From assembly GCF_014230355.1 (NCBI RefSeq), contig NZ_JACLAX010000009.1, positions 62,001 to 126,000 of the forward strand: a stretch of DNA of 64,000 nt, given 5' to 3'. The notes under the pieces are model-generated. The model was not told the DNA's origin and searched no databases. It saw only the letters and a program-made list of their open reading frames with translations. The stretch's first letter is position 1, and the number at the start of each line of letters is the position of its first letter. A program made the translations under genes and the position numbers. The stretch is from Novosphingobium piscinae (GTDB lineage Bacteria; Pseudomonadota; Alphaproteobacteria; Sphingomonadales; Sphingomonadaceae). Shown in pieces: positions 16,804 through 25,543 of the stretch.

Positions 16804-18321
16804 ATGAACGGCCTCTTCGACGAAGCGCGCGCCGCGCTGTTCAGCGTCTGGCACCGCAAGTGGATCGCCCTTGGCATCGCCTGGGGCGTCTGCCTGCTGG
16901 GCTGGCTCGCCGTGGCGGCAGTGCCCAACAGCTATCAGTCGAAGGCGCGGATCTTCGTACAGCTCGACGATCCACTGGCCGAGCAGATCGGCATCGGCGC
17001 GGGCGACCGCCGCCGCGACATCGAACGCGTGCGCCAGACCCTGACCAGTGCGATCAACCTCGAAAAGGTGGTGCGCTCGACCCGTCTCGGCGATGGCATC
17101 GCCACGCCCAAGCAGATGGAAGCCATGGTGCTCGACCTGGGCAAGGCGGTGAAGGTCTCGAGCGAGCAGGACAACCTGTTCGAGATCACCGCCACCTCGA
17201 CCGACCGGCACCTGTCCGATGCGGAAAGCGCCAAGCTGGCGCAGGACATCGCCCAGAAGATGATCGACATCTTCCGCGAGGAGAACCTGGCGGGCGGGCG
17301 CGGCGAGATGGCCGAGACGCTCGAATTCATGAACCAGCAGCTCGCCGACCGGCAGAAGCAGCTGGAAACTGCCGAACAACGCCGCCTGCAGTTCGAGGCA
17401 CAGCACCCCGAACTGTCCCAGGGCGGTGCCTCGCTGCTGCAGCGAATGGAAGCCTCGCGCATGGAGCTGCGCGGGCTCGACGCCGACATCGCCGCGGCGC
17501 AGAGCGCGCTGGCCGCGATCAATGGTCAGCTCGCGGGGACCCCGCAGTCGCTGATCGGCCCGGGCAGCGGCGGCGCCAAAAGCGCGCTGAGCGAAGCGCT
17601 CGGCCAGCTTGCCGCGCTCAAGGCGCGCGGCCTGACTGACAGCCACCCCGACGTGATCGCGGCGCGCAACCAGGTGGCGCAGCTGCGCACCCTGGCCGGG
17701 GCCGAGGGTCCGGGCGGCGGCGTGCCCAATCCGGCCTACAGCTCGCTGCAGTCGATCCGTGCGGAAAAGGCGGCGGCGTTGCAGGGGCTGCTGACCCGCC
17801 GCGCCGCGGCCCAGGCCGACCTCGCCCGGACCAGCGGGCAGCAGGTCGCCAATCCCGAGGCTGCGGCCGAGGCGCAGCGCATCAGCCGTGACTACGACGT
17901 GCTCAAGCAGCAATACGACAAGCTGCTGCTGGACCGCGAGCAGCTGCGGCTCCGCGGCCAGGTCGAGACCGAGCGCAGCGCGGTCAAGTTCCAGGTGATC
18001 GATCCCCCGACCACGCCCCGCAAGCCGGTCGCCCCCAACCGTCCGCTGCTCCTGCTGGCAGTGCTGGTGGTGGGCATCGGCGCGGGCATCGCCGGGGCCT
18101 TCGCGGTAGGACAGCTCCGTTCGGGCTTCCACACCACCGGGCGTCTCGAGAAGGCGCTCGGGCTGCCGGTACTCGGCGCGATCTCGCACACGATGACCGA
18201 TGCCGGCCGGGCGCTCGCCCAGCGGCGGCTCAAGTATTTCATGGCCGGCAGCGCGGCACTCGGCGTGGTCTTCGTGCTGCTGCTGACTTCGGAATTCATC
18301 CAGCGTGGCATGGTGGCCTGA
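16804..18321 (+). CDS. XrtA chain-length determinant (Wzc N-terminal type)
   Basis: A 505-residue polysaccharide copolymerase. A Wzz domain has a membrane helix near the start (WIALGIAWGVCLLGWLAVAA, about 20-39). A long periplasmic coiled-coil region follows (about 180-400, for example MAETLEFMNQQLADRQKQLE). A proline-rich motif and second membrane helix come near 400-440 (PPTTPRKPVAPNRPLLLLAV), and a further hydrophobic stretch lies close to the C-terminus. It matches TIGR03007 by memory. It works with the separate tyrosine kinase encoded 9 bp downstream to control polymer length and export in the inner membrane. Confidence 0.92.
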   Translation: MNGLFDEARAALFSVWHRKWIALGIAWGVCLLGWLAVAAVPNSYQSKARIFVQLDDPLAEQIGIGAGDRRRDIERVRQTLTSAINLEKVVRSTRLGDGIATPKQMEAMVLDLGKAVKVSSEQDNLFEITATSTDRHLSDAESAKLAQDIAQKMIDIFREENLAGGRGEMAETLEFMNQQLADRQKQLETAEQRRLQFEAQHPELSQGGASLLQRMEASRMELRGLDADIAAAQSALAAINGQLAGTPQSLIGPGSGGAKSALSEALGQLAALKARGLTDSHPDVIAARNQVAQLRTLAGAEGPGGGVPNPAYSSLQSIRAEKAAALQGLLTRRAAAQADLARTSGQQVANPEAAAEAQRISRDYDVLKQQYDKLLLDREQLRLRGQVETERSAVKFQVIDPPTTPRKPVAPNRPLLLLAVLVVGIGAGIAGAFAVGQLRSGFHTTGRLEKALGLPVLGAISHTMTDAGRALAQRRLKYFMAGSAALGVVFVLLLTSEFIQRGMVA

Positions 18322-18330
18322 GGACTGACG

Positions 18331-19386
18331 ATGACGGAACAGCGCAAGATCATCGTCCCCGAAGACGGCACGGCACCGCCGGACGCGGAACCGGCGGCGC
18401 GCCGGGTGGTGCGTTCGTCGGTCGAACGCGCGGTCGAAGGCTTCGACCTGGCGCGGCTGGGCGGCATCGTCCTGCCGGCCGAGGGCCGCCAGCGGGTGGT
18501 CATGCGCGAGCTGTCGATCGAGACCCTCCCCGACCTGGCCGAGCCGGTGCCGGCAACCGCCGCAGCCGAGCCCCAGACGCCTGCCGCCGCGGCGGTGCCG
18601 GCCGCAACCCCGGTTCCGCCGCAGCTGCCCGAAGTGCCGGTGCAGTTCCCTGCGGTGCATCATCCGATTGAGCGCAAACGCCTGCGCGAGCAGGGCCTGA
18701 TCGTGCCGGAAGGCACGGTGAGCGGGCTGATGGAGGAGTTCCGCATCATCAAGCGCCAGCTATTGCTCGGCGCGATGGACCTGCGGCGGGCCGGCGCCGG
18801 CGGCGCGGCCCAGCGCGTGCTGATCTGCTCGCCATTGCCAGGCGAGGGCAAGACCTATTGCGCCACCAACCTCGCACTGGCGATCGCCGCCGAGAAGGAG
18901 AGCGAGGTCGTGCTGGTCGATGCCGATTTCGCCAAGCCCTCGATCCTTTCGACGCTGGGTCTGCCCGGCGGTCCGGGGCTGATGGACGCGCTGACCGATC
19001 CCGCGATCGACGTCGCCGACTGCGTGATCGGCACGGACGTGCCCGGCCTGTGGGTGCTGCCCGCCGGCAATGCCACCAACTCGGACAGCGAATACCTCGC
19101 CTCGTCGCGCACCCACGCGGTGCTCGATCGGCTGACCCAGGGCGCGCCGCAGCGCATCGTGATCTTCGACAGTCCGCCGGCCCTGGCCGCTTCGCCCGCG
19201 GCTGAGCTGGCGCAGTATGTCGGGCAGGCCGTGGTGGTCGCACGGGCCGACCGGACCGGACAGAGCGCGCTGGAGGATGCCATTGCCCTGCTCTCAGGCT
19301 GTCCCAACATTCAACTGCTGCTCAATGCCGCGCGGTTTTCGCCCAGCGGGCGGCGTTTCGGGTCCTACTACGGATACAGGGGGTAG
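18331..19386 (+). CDS. XrtA-associated tyrosine autokinase
   Basis: A 351-residue BY-kinase (TIGR03018 by memory). Residues about 1-130 form a low-complexity Ala/Pro/Glu-rich linker. The kinase part has Walker A SPLPGEGKTYCATNLA, Walker A' VVLVDADFAKPS and Walker B IVIFDSPPALA. The C-terminus GSYYGYRG is the expected tyrosine cluster for autophosphorylation. It partners the chain-length protein immediately upstream. It is shorter than Wzc because the membrane part is encoded separately. Confidence 0.92.
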   Translation: MTEQRKIIVPEDGTAPPDAEPAARRVVRSSVERAVEGFDLARLGGIVLPAEGRQRVVMRELSIETLPDLAEPVPATAAAEPQTPAAAAVPAATPVPPQLPEVPVQFPAVHHPIERKRLREQGLIVPEGTVSGLMEEFRIIKRQLLLGAMDLRRAGAGGAAQRVLICSPLPGEGKTYCATNLALAIAAEKESEVVLVDADFAKPSILSTLGLPGGPGLMDALTDPAIDVADCVIGTDVPGLWVLPAGNATNSDSEYLASSRTHAVLDRLTQGAPQRIVIFDSPPALAASPAAELAQYVGQAVVVARADRTGQSALEDAIALLSGCPNIQLLLNAARFSPSGRRFGSYYGYRG

Positions 19387-19390
19387 GCAG

Positions 19391-21127
19391 ATGGACCGGT
19401 TCCCAATCGCACGGCGCCTGGGGGGCGCGATCGCCGGACTGGCCATGGCCGGACAGGCGCTGCCGGCGCAGGCCCAGTCGCTGCCCTATGGCAATACCGC
19501 CAGCGGCGATGACACGGTCGCCGCGCCGGGCGGCGGGTCGGGTCAGGCCCCGCGTGGCCGGGGGACCGGGCCGCGTCGGCAGGTGACGGTTTCGCCCTAC
19601 ATCGAGGCAGCTCAGGTGGTCGGCGCCCAACTCTCGCCCGATCAGGAGGTGTTGACCTGGACCGCGCTCGCCGCCGGGGTCGATGCCGGGCTCGCCGGAC
19701 GCAATACCCAGGGCTCGCTCTCGATCCGCTACGAACGCCGGATCGGCTGGGGCAGGGCCGGCAGCGGCGACGTGCTCAGCGGCCTCGCCCGCGCCTCGGT
19801 CGCCGTGGTGCCCCAGGCTCTGGCGATCGAGGTCGGTGGCCTCGCTGCACGCTCGACCGTCGATGGGCGCAGTCCGGCCGTGCCGGGCGGCTTCACCGGC
19901 GCCGACAGCGCCCAGCTCTATTCGGTCTATGCCGGGCCCAGCCTGCGGACCCAGGCCGGGGCGGTCGCCCTGACCGGCTCCTACCGGGTCGGCTATACGG
20001 AGGTCGGCACCAGCGACACGCTGCGCACCGCGACAAGCACCGCCAACCTCGATACCTTCGACCACAGCATCACCCACAACGCCGCGGTCCGCGCCGGAGT
20101 GCGGCCGGGCGATGTCCTGCCGATCGGGGTCGGCGTCGGCGCCGGCTACCTGCGCGAGGACGTCTCGAACCTCGACCAGCGGGTGGAGGACTTCCATGCC
20201 CGCAGTGACGTGATCGTGCCGGTCTCCAGCGCGGTCGCGCTGGTCGGCGGGGTCGGCTTCGAGGATGTCCAGATCTCCGGGCGCGATGCCCTGCGCGACG
20301 CCAGCGGAGCCCCGGTACGCGGCCCCGACGGGCGGCTCGTCACCGACCGCGCCGCGCCGCGGCAGATCGCCTATCAGACCAAGGGCTTCATCTGGGACGC
20401 CGGAATCACCTGGCGCCCGAGCAGCCGCACCGCCTTCGAGGCCCACGTCGGCCGGCGTTATGGCTCGATGACCTACTATGGCTCGTTCGGCTGGCGAGCC
20501 AGCTCGCGCAGCTCGCTCAGCGTGGCGGTCTATGACAGCATGACCGGGCTGGGCGGCCAGATCAACCGCGCCCTGGTCGAACTGCCGACCGAGTTCACCG
20601 CGCTGCGCGACCCGACCACCGGCAATCTCAACGGCTGCGTCAGCCCGACCGGCAATCCCACCCTCGCTCCCAGCGGATCGAACTGCCTGACCAGCGCCTT
20701 CGGCAGCCTGCGCTCGGCGGTGTTCCGCTCGCGCGGGGTCCAGGCGACCTATGCCACCCAGCTGGGACGGCTTGGAGCTGGGTTGGCGGGCGGCTATGAC
20801 CGGCGCCGTTACGTTGCCGCGCCGGGAACGCTGCTGGCCAGCATCAACGGCATCGTCGACGAGAACACCTGGCTGTCGGCCTGGCTGTCCGGTCGGCTGG
20901 ACGAACGCTCGAGCTTCTCGACCTTCGTCTATGCCAACTGGTTCAGCAATGGCGCGCTGTCGGGCGGGCAGGGGACCGCGCTGGGCGCCAACGCGCTGTT
21001 CAGCCGCGAGTTCGGCAACCGCATCTCGGGCAATGCCTCGTTCGGCATCCAGGGACTGCGTCGCGACCTGACCGAGGACGAGTGGCAGGCCAGTGCCCTG
21101 CTGGGCCTGCGCTACAGTTTCTTTTGA
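19391..21127 (+). CDS. XrtA/PEP-CTERM-associated outer membrane beta-barrel protein
   Basis: 578 residues with signal peptide (GLAMAGQALPAQAQ). The rest is a series of amphipathic strands rich in Ser, Gly, Arg and Tyr (for example SLSIRYERRIGWG, TAFEAHVGRRYGSMTYYGSFGW), and it ends LLGLRYSFF, a typical outer-membrane-protein C-terminus with terminal Phe. It fits the TIGR03016 family of exosortase-locus outer membrane proteins. Its exact role is not known. It may complete the export path outward of the Wza-like lipoprotein. The start at 19391 is 4 bp after the kinase stop. Confidence 0.85.
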   Translation: MDRFPIARRLGGAIAGLAMAGQALPAQAQSLPYGNTASGDDTVAAPGGGSGQAPRGRGTGPRRQVTVSPYIEAAQVVGAQLSPDQEVLTWTALAAGVDAGLAGRNTQGSLSIRYERRIGWGRAGSGDVLSGLARASVAVVPQALAIEVGGLAARSTVDGRSPAVPGGFTGADSAQLYSVYAGPSLRTQAGAVALTGSYRVGYTEVGTSDTLRTATSTANLDTFDHSITHNAAVRAGVRPGDVLPIGVGVGAGYLREDVSNLDQRVEDFHARSDVIVPVSSAVALVGGVGFEDVQISGRDALRDASGAPVRGPDGRLVTDRAAPRQIAYQTKGFIWDAGITWRPSSRTAFEAHVGRRYGSMTYYGSFGWRASSRSSLSVAVYDSMTGLGGQINRALVELPTEFTALRDPTTGNLNGCVSPTGNPTLAPSGSNCLTSAFGSLRSAVFRSRGVQATYATQLGRLGAGLAGGYDRRRYVAAPGTLLASINGIVDENTWLSAWLSGRLDERSSFSTFVYANWFSNGALSGGQGTALGANALFSREFGNRISGNASFGIQGLRRDLTEDEWQASALLGLRYSFF

Positions 21128-21167
21128 TCTCGCATTCGATCTCGCATTCAAGGCTGGGGACAAGCCC

Positions 21168-22340
21168 ATGTACGAAAACTTCTATGGCCTCACCGCAAGG
21201 CCGTTCCAGCTCACCCCAGACCCGGCCTTCTATTTCGAGAGCCTGACGCACCGCAAGGCGCTGTCCTACCTCGGCTATGGCCTCAACCAGGGGGAGGGCT
21301 TCATTGTCATCACCGGCGAGGTCGGGGCCGGCAAGTCGACCCTGGTGGCGCATCTGATGGCGACGATCGACCCGGCTCGCCTGACCGCGGCGCAGGTGGT
21401 GACCAGCGCGCTCAGCGGCGAGGAGATCATCCACGTCGTGGCTCAGGCCTTCGGGCTGGTGATCGGCGGGCATGACAAGGCTTCAGCCCTGGCCGCGATC
21501 GAGGGGCTGCTCCATGCCGAAGCCCGCAACGGCCGCCGTTGCCTGCTGGTGGTCGACGAGGCGCAGAACCTGTCGATCGACGCGCTCGAGGAGCTGCGCA
21601 TGCTCTCCAACTTCCAGCTCGGCGCGCAGCCGCTGCTGCAGACCTTGCTGCTTGGCCAGCCCGAGTTCCGCGAGCTGCTGCAGACCAGCCCCGAGCTCGA
21701 GCAGCTGCGCCAGCGCGTGATCGCGGCGCATCACCTCGATGCGATGGAGGCCGACGAGCTGCGGCCCTACATCGAACACCGTCTCCGGCTGGTCGGCTGG
21801 AATGGCCGCCCGGCGCTGGAAACGGCGCTCTACCCCGTGCTGCACCAAGCCAGCGGCGGCGTTCCGCGGCGGGTCAACCAGATCGCCAACCGGCTGTTCT
21901 TGATGGGCGCGGTCGAGCAGATTGAGCATTTCGATGTCGGTCTGCTCGAGCAGGTCCTGGCGGAAATCGCCAACGACACGGCCCTGCCGCTCAACCGCGG
22001 CGCCATGCCCCGCTCTGCGGCGCCAGTACCGCAGGAGGTTGCGGCCGCGCTGGACGCCAACCCAGCCAGCCCGACCTCCGGCCTGGATGCGGCCGCGTTC
22101 CACACGGCGCTGGCCGAGCGCGATGCGCTGATTGCCGAGCTGCAGCAGGCGGTGATCGAGGTGGCAAACCAGGTCGAGCAGCCCGCCATGGGTGATCCGG
22201 TGCTGCGCACCGAGCTCGCCGATCTGGCCGCCCGGCTCACCCGCATGGAGCAGCGGCTCGAGGAGCAGGAGGCCACGGTCAAGCACACCCTGTCCATGCT
22301 GATCGAGTGGCTCGAGACAGACAAGAAGGCCGTGGCCTGA
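21168..22340 (+). CDS. XrtA-associated ATPase (ExeA/GspA-like)
   Basis: A 390-residue AAA-type ATPase beginning MYENFYGLTARPFQLTPDP, the hallmark of the ExeA-like family. Walker A is GEVGAGKSTLV (about 50-60) and Walker B is CLLVVDEAQNLS. Sensor and arginine-finger regions lie around LRQRVIAAHHL and GGVPRRVNQIANRL. The C-terminus (about 330-385) is a predicted coiled coil (LAARLTRMEQRLEEQEATVK). It matches TIGR03015 by memory. It probably energises or positions the secretion machinery at the inner membrane. The start at 21168 lies just after a 12-bp tandem duplication (21126-21149). Confidence 0.9.
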   Translation: MYENFYGLTARPFQLTPDPAFYFESLTHRKALSYLGYGLNQGEGFIVITGEVGAGKSTLVAHLMATIDPARLTAAQVVTSALSGEEIIHVVAQAFGLVIGGHDKASALAAIEGLLHAEARNGRRCLLVVDEAQNLSIDALEELRMLSNFQLGAQPLLQTLLLGQPEFRELLQTSPELEQLRQRVIAAHHLDAMEADELRPYIEHRLRLVGWNGRPALETALYPVLHQASGGVPRRVNQIANRLFLMGAVEQIEHFDVGLLEQVLAEIANDTALPLNRGAMPRSAAPVPQEVAAALDANPASPTSGLDAAAFHTALAERDALIAELQQAVIEVANQVEQPAMGDPVLRTELADLAARLTRMEQRLEEQEATVKHTLSMLIEWLETDKKAVA

Positions 22341-22366
22341 CCGGCGCACCGCCAGGAGACGCTCAG

Positions 22367-23242
22367 GTGTCCATCGTCAATGCCTTGTCCGTCGACGTCG
22401 AGGAGTGGTTCCAGGTCGGCGCGTTCGAGCGGACCATCGACCGCGCCGACTGGGACGCGCTGGCCTCGCGCGTGGCTGACAATTGCGGGCAGGTGATCGA
22501 TCTGTTCGCGGCGGCCGGGGTCAGGGCCACCTTCTTCACGCTCGGCTGGGTCGCGGCACGCCATCCCGCGCTGATCCGGCGGATCCACGCGGCCGGGCAC
22601 GAGCTGGCCAGCCACGGCTGGGCCCATGCCCGGGTCTTCACGCTCGATCCGGCTGCCTTCGCGCGCGACCTGGCCGACAGCCGCAAGGCGATCGAGGATG
22701 CCGCCGGGGTGGCGATCACCGGCTACCGTGCACCGAGCTTCTCGATCGACCAGCGCACCCCCTGGGCCTACCCCGTGCTGGCCGAGCAGGGCTTCGTCTA
22801 TTCCTCAAGCGTCGCGCCGATTGCGCATGACCATTACGGCTGGCGCGAGGCGCCGCGCTTCGCCTTTCGGCCGCTGCCCGATCATCCGCTGGTCGAGGTG
22901 CCGGTGACCACGGTCGAGGCACTGGGCCGCCGCATGGCGGCCGGGGGCGGGGGGTTTTTCCGCGTCCTGCCCTATGGTTTCTCGCGCTGGGCGATCAGCC
23001 AGGTCAACACGGTCGAACAGCGCCCGGCGATCTTCTACTTCCACCCCTGGGAGGTGGACCCGGAGCAACCGCGCGTGGCTGCCGCGCCGCTGCGCTCGCG
23101 TCTGCGCCACTATACCGGGCTTGGCGCCATGGCCGGCAAGCTGCGGCGGCTCACCGCCGATTTCGCATGGGAGCGGATGGACCGCGTGGTCGCCGCCGAG
23201 GTGGCCCGGCTTGAGCCGGCGAGGCTGGCTCTGGCCGCATGA
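22367..23242 (+). CDS. XrtA system polysaccharide deacetylase
   Basis: A 291-residue NodB-type carbohydrate esterase 4 protein (TIGR03006 by memory). The metal Asp is in LSVDVEEWF, the metal His pair is in ASHGWAHARVF, the arginine motif is TGYRAPSFSID, and the C-terminal His motif is IFYFHPWEVDPE. It would remove N-acetyl groups from the locus polysaccharide. No signal peptide is visible. The GTG at 22367 is chosen because AGGAG lies 8 bp before it and it gives the family N-terminus. The longer frame overlaps the ATPase gene. It overlaps femAB by 4 bp. Confidence 0.9.
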   Translation: MSIVNALSVDVEEWFQVGAFERTIDRADWDALASRVADNCGQVIDLFAAAGVRATFFTLGWVAARHPALIRRIHAAGHELASHGWAHARVFTLDPAAFARDLADSRKAIEDAAGVAITGYRAPSFSIDQRTPWAYPVLAEQGFVYSSSVAPIAHDHYGWREAPRFAFRPLPDHPLVEVPVTTVEALGRRMAAGGGGFFRVLPYGFSRWAISQVNTVEQRPAIFYFHPWEVDPEQPRVAAAPLRSRLRHYTGLGAMAGKLRRLTADFAWERMDRVVAAEVARLEPARLALAA

Positions 23243-24306
23243 ACGCCCCGTTCTTCCCTGTCACGCCAGCCGTGCGCTGGGCCGATCCGGCCGACCGGCG
23301 GGTCGATGCCTTCCTGCACGACCAGCCGCAGGCCACCCCGTTCCACGCCTCGCGCTGGCTGGCGGCGGTGGAGGCGGCCACTGGCCACCGCGCCCGCCTG
23401 CTGGTCGCCGAGCAGGGCGGCCGGCTGGTCGGGGTGCTGCCCCTGAGCGAGATCCATTCGCCGATCTTCGGCCGGGTGCTGGCCTCGACCGGCTTTGCCG
23501 TCAGCGGCGGGGTGCTGGTCGAGGAGGGCGTTCCGGCCGAACCGCTATGGCAGGCCGCGACCGAGCTGGCGACCCGGTTGAGCTGTCCCTCGATCGAACT
23601 GCGCGGCGGCGCGGTGCCGCCGGATGGGCTGGCCGGGTGGACCCGACGGAGCGAATCCCACTGTGGCTTCGTCACGGCGCTGGCCGCAAGCGACGAGGCG
23701 CAGCTGCTGGCGATCCCGCGCAAGCAGCGCGCCGAAGTGCGCAAGGGACTGGAGGGCGCGCTGACGGTGACCATCGGCAGCGGCCCGCGCGACCGCGCGG
23801 CGCACTATGCGGTCTACGCCGAAAGCGTCCGCAATCTCGGTACCCCGGTGTTTCCCCGTGCGCTGTTCGCGGCGGTGCTCGATCGCTTCGGGACGGATGC
23901 CGACATTCTCACCGTCTGGTCCGGTCCGCAGCCGGTGGCCAGCGTGCTGTCGCTTTACCATCGCGGACTGGTCATGCCCTACTGGGGCGGCGGGACCCGG
24001 GATGCCCGGCCGCTGCGTGCCAACGACCGCATGTATTTCGAACTGATGCGCCACGCCCGCGCGCGCGGCTGCCACGGCTTCGACTTCGGCCGCTCCAAGA
24101 CCGGGAGCGGGGCCTACCACTTCAAGCGCAACTGGGGCTTCACCCCCGAGCCCTTAGTCTACGCCAGCTGGACCGCCTCGGGCCAGTTGGCACGCGATGC
24201 CGATCCGACCAGCGACCGGCACCGCGCGCTGATCGCGGCGTGGCAGCGCCTGCCGCTACGCGTGGCGAACCGCGTCGGCCCGTGGATCGCCCGGGGCCTG
24301 GGCTGA
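23239..24306 (+). CDS. FemAB-family protein, XrtA/PEP-CTERM associated
   Basis: A 355-residue GNAT-fold FemAB relative (TIGR03019 by memory). FHASRWLAAVEAATGHRARLL, IPRKQRAEVRKGLE, YHRGLVMPYWGGGTRDA and GFDFGRSKTGSGAYHFKRNW are the diagnostic stretches. Classical FemAB proteins transfer amino acids from tRNA to peptidoglycan. In exosortase loci the acceptor is unknown and may be the polysaccharide after deacetylation, since this gene is coupled (ATGA) to the deacetylase. A second FemAB-like protein is encoded at 12089-13111. Confidence 0.88.
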   Translation: MNAPFFPVTPAVRWADPADRRVDAFLHDQPQATPFHASRWLAAVEAATGHRARLLVAEQGGRLVGVLPLSEIHSPIFGRVLASTGFAVSGGVLVEEGVPAEPLWQAATELATRLSCPSIELRGGAVPPDGLAGWTRRSESHCGFVTALAASDEAQLLAIPRKQRAEVRKGLEGALTVTIGSGPRDRAAHYAVYAESVRNLGTPVFPRALFAAVLDRFGTDADILTVWSGPQPVASVLSLYHRGLVMPYWGGGTRDARPLRANDRMYFELMRHARARGCHGFDFGRSKTGSGAYHFKRNWGFTPEPLVYASWTASGQLARDADPTSDRHRALIAAWQRLPLRVANRVGPWIARGLG

Positions 24307-24310
24307 GCCC

Positions 24311-25543
24311 GTGGCCGAGATCCTGTTCATCGCTCACCGGATCCCGTTTCCGCCCGACCGCGGCGACAAGATCCGCTCGCACCACATCCTGCGCCGGCTG
24401 GCCGCCCTCGCGCCGGTCCATGTCGCGTGTTTCGCCGACAATCCGGCCGACCTCGCCCATGAGCCGGCGCTCGCCGCGATGGCCGCCAGCCATTGCCTCG
24501 TGGCGCGGTCGCGGCCGCTGCCGCTGGCCGGGTTGGCGGCGCTGGGGCAGGGCCGACCGGTCAGCCTGACCGCCTTTGCCGACGCCCGCCTGCGCGCCTA
24601 TGTCGCGCATATCGTGGCGACCCGGCCGATCGCAGCGATCTACGTCTTTTCCGGGCAGATGGGCCAATATGTCCCCCCCGCATTCGCCGGGCGCGTGGTG
24701 ATCGATCTGGTCGACGTGGATTCGCTGAAGTTCGGGGCCTATGCCGCCGCGGCGACCGGGCCGCGGCGCTGGCTCTACGCCCGCGAGGAGCGGCTGCTGC
24801 GCGCCGAGGAGGCACGGCTGGTGGCCCGCGCGGATCGCACGCTGCTGGTCAGTCCCGAGGAGCAGGCGCTGCTTGGCCCGCGCCTTCCGGCCGGGCTCGC
24901 CGGCAAGGTCGGCGCAATCGGCAACGGGATCGATACGACGCTTTACGATCCGGACCGGGTCACCCCGGCCGCTGCGCTGGCGGAGCAGCCTGGCCCGGCC
25001 CTCATCTTCACCGGACAGATGGACTATCCGCCCAATGTCGCCGCGGTCGTGCGTGGGGCCCGCCGGATCATGCCGGCGATCCGCGCGGTGCACCCCGAGG
25101 CGACCTTCGAGATCGTCGGGCGCCAGCCCGCCGCCGCGGTGCGCGCGCTCGACGGGATCAATGGGTGCCGGGTGCGCGGCGCGGTGGACGATATCCGGCC
25201 CTGGCTCCGCGGCGCAGATCTGGCGCTGGTTCCGCTCGAAATCGCCCGCGGCATCCAGAACAAGGTGCTCGAAGCCATGGCCATGGCCCTGCCGGTGGTC
25301 GCCAGTACCGGGGCTGCCACCGGCATCCCGGTGCGACCGGGCGAGGAACTGGCCGTGGCCGACAGCGATGCCGCGATGATCGCAGCGACGCTGGCCTTGC
25401 TGGCCGATCGGGCCGCCGCCCGCGCGATGGGCCTGGCCGCGCGGCGCTGCGTGGTGGCAACGCACGGCTGGGACGCGGTGCTCGCGCCGCTGGCGGCAAC
25501 CCTCGGCCTGGCCGGTGGGGAGGGGCTGCCCGATGCCGCCTGA
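24311..25543 (+). CDS. XrtA system glycosyltransferase (TIGR03087 type)
   Basis: A 410-residue GT-B glycosyltransferase related to GT4 enzymes. The N-terminus is AEILFIAHRIPFPPDRGDKIRS with the conserved HRIPFPPDRGDK signature of the exosortase-locus family. The C-terminal domain has ALIFTGQMDYPPNVAAV and an E-x7-E region around LVPLEIARGIQNKVLEAMAMA. It should add a sugar to a lipid-linked or growing glycan at the inner face of the membrane. The GTG start at 24311 follows femAB by 4 bp, and its end overlaps the exosortase start by 11 bp. Confidence 0.9.
   Translation: MAEILFIAHRIPFPPDRGDKIRSHHILRRLAALAPVHVACFADNPADLAHEPALAAMAASHCLVARSRPLPLAGLAALGQGRPVSLTAFADARLRAYVAHIVATRPIAAIYVFSGQMGQYVPPAFAGRVVIDLVDVDSLKFGAYAAAATGPRRWLYAREERLLRAEEARLVARADRTLLVSPEEQALLGPRLPAGLAGKVGAIGNGIDTTLYDPDRVTPAAALAEQPGPALIFTGQMDYPPNVAAVVRGARRIMPAIRAVHPEATFEIVGRQPAAAVRALDGINGCRVRGAVDDIRPWLRGADLALVPLEIARGIQNKVLEAMAMALPVVASTGAATGIPVRPGEELAVADSDAAMIAATLALLADRAAARAMGLAARRCVVATHGWDAVLAPLAATLGLAGGEGLPDAA

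Noticed and set aside
16765-18663. A 632-codon minus-strand frame opposite the chain-length and kinase genes
   Set aside because: It mirrors the real genes codon for codon, with no motif or ribosome site. It is a GC-bias artefact.
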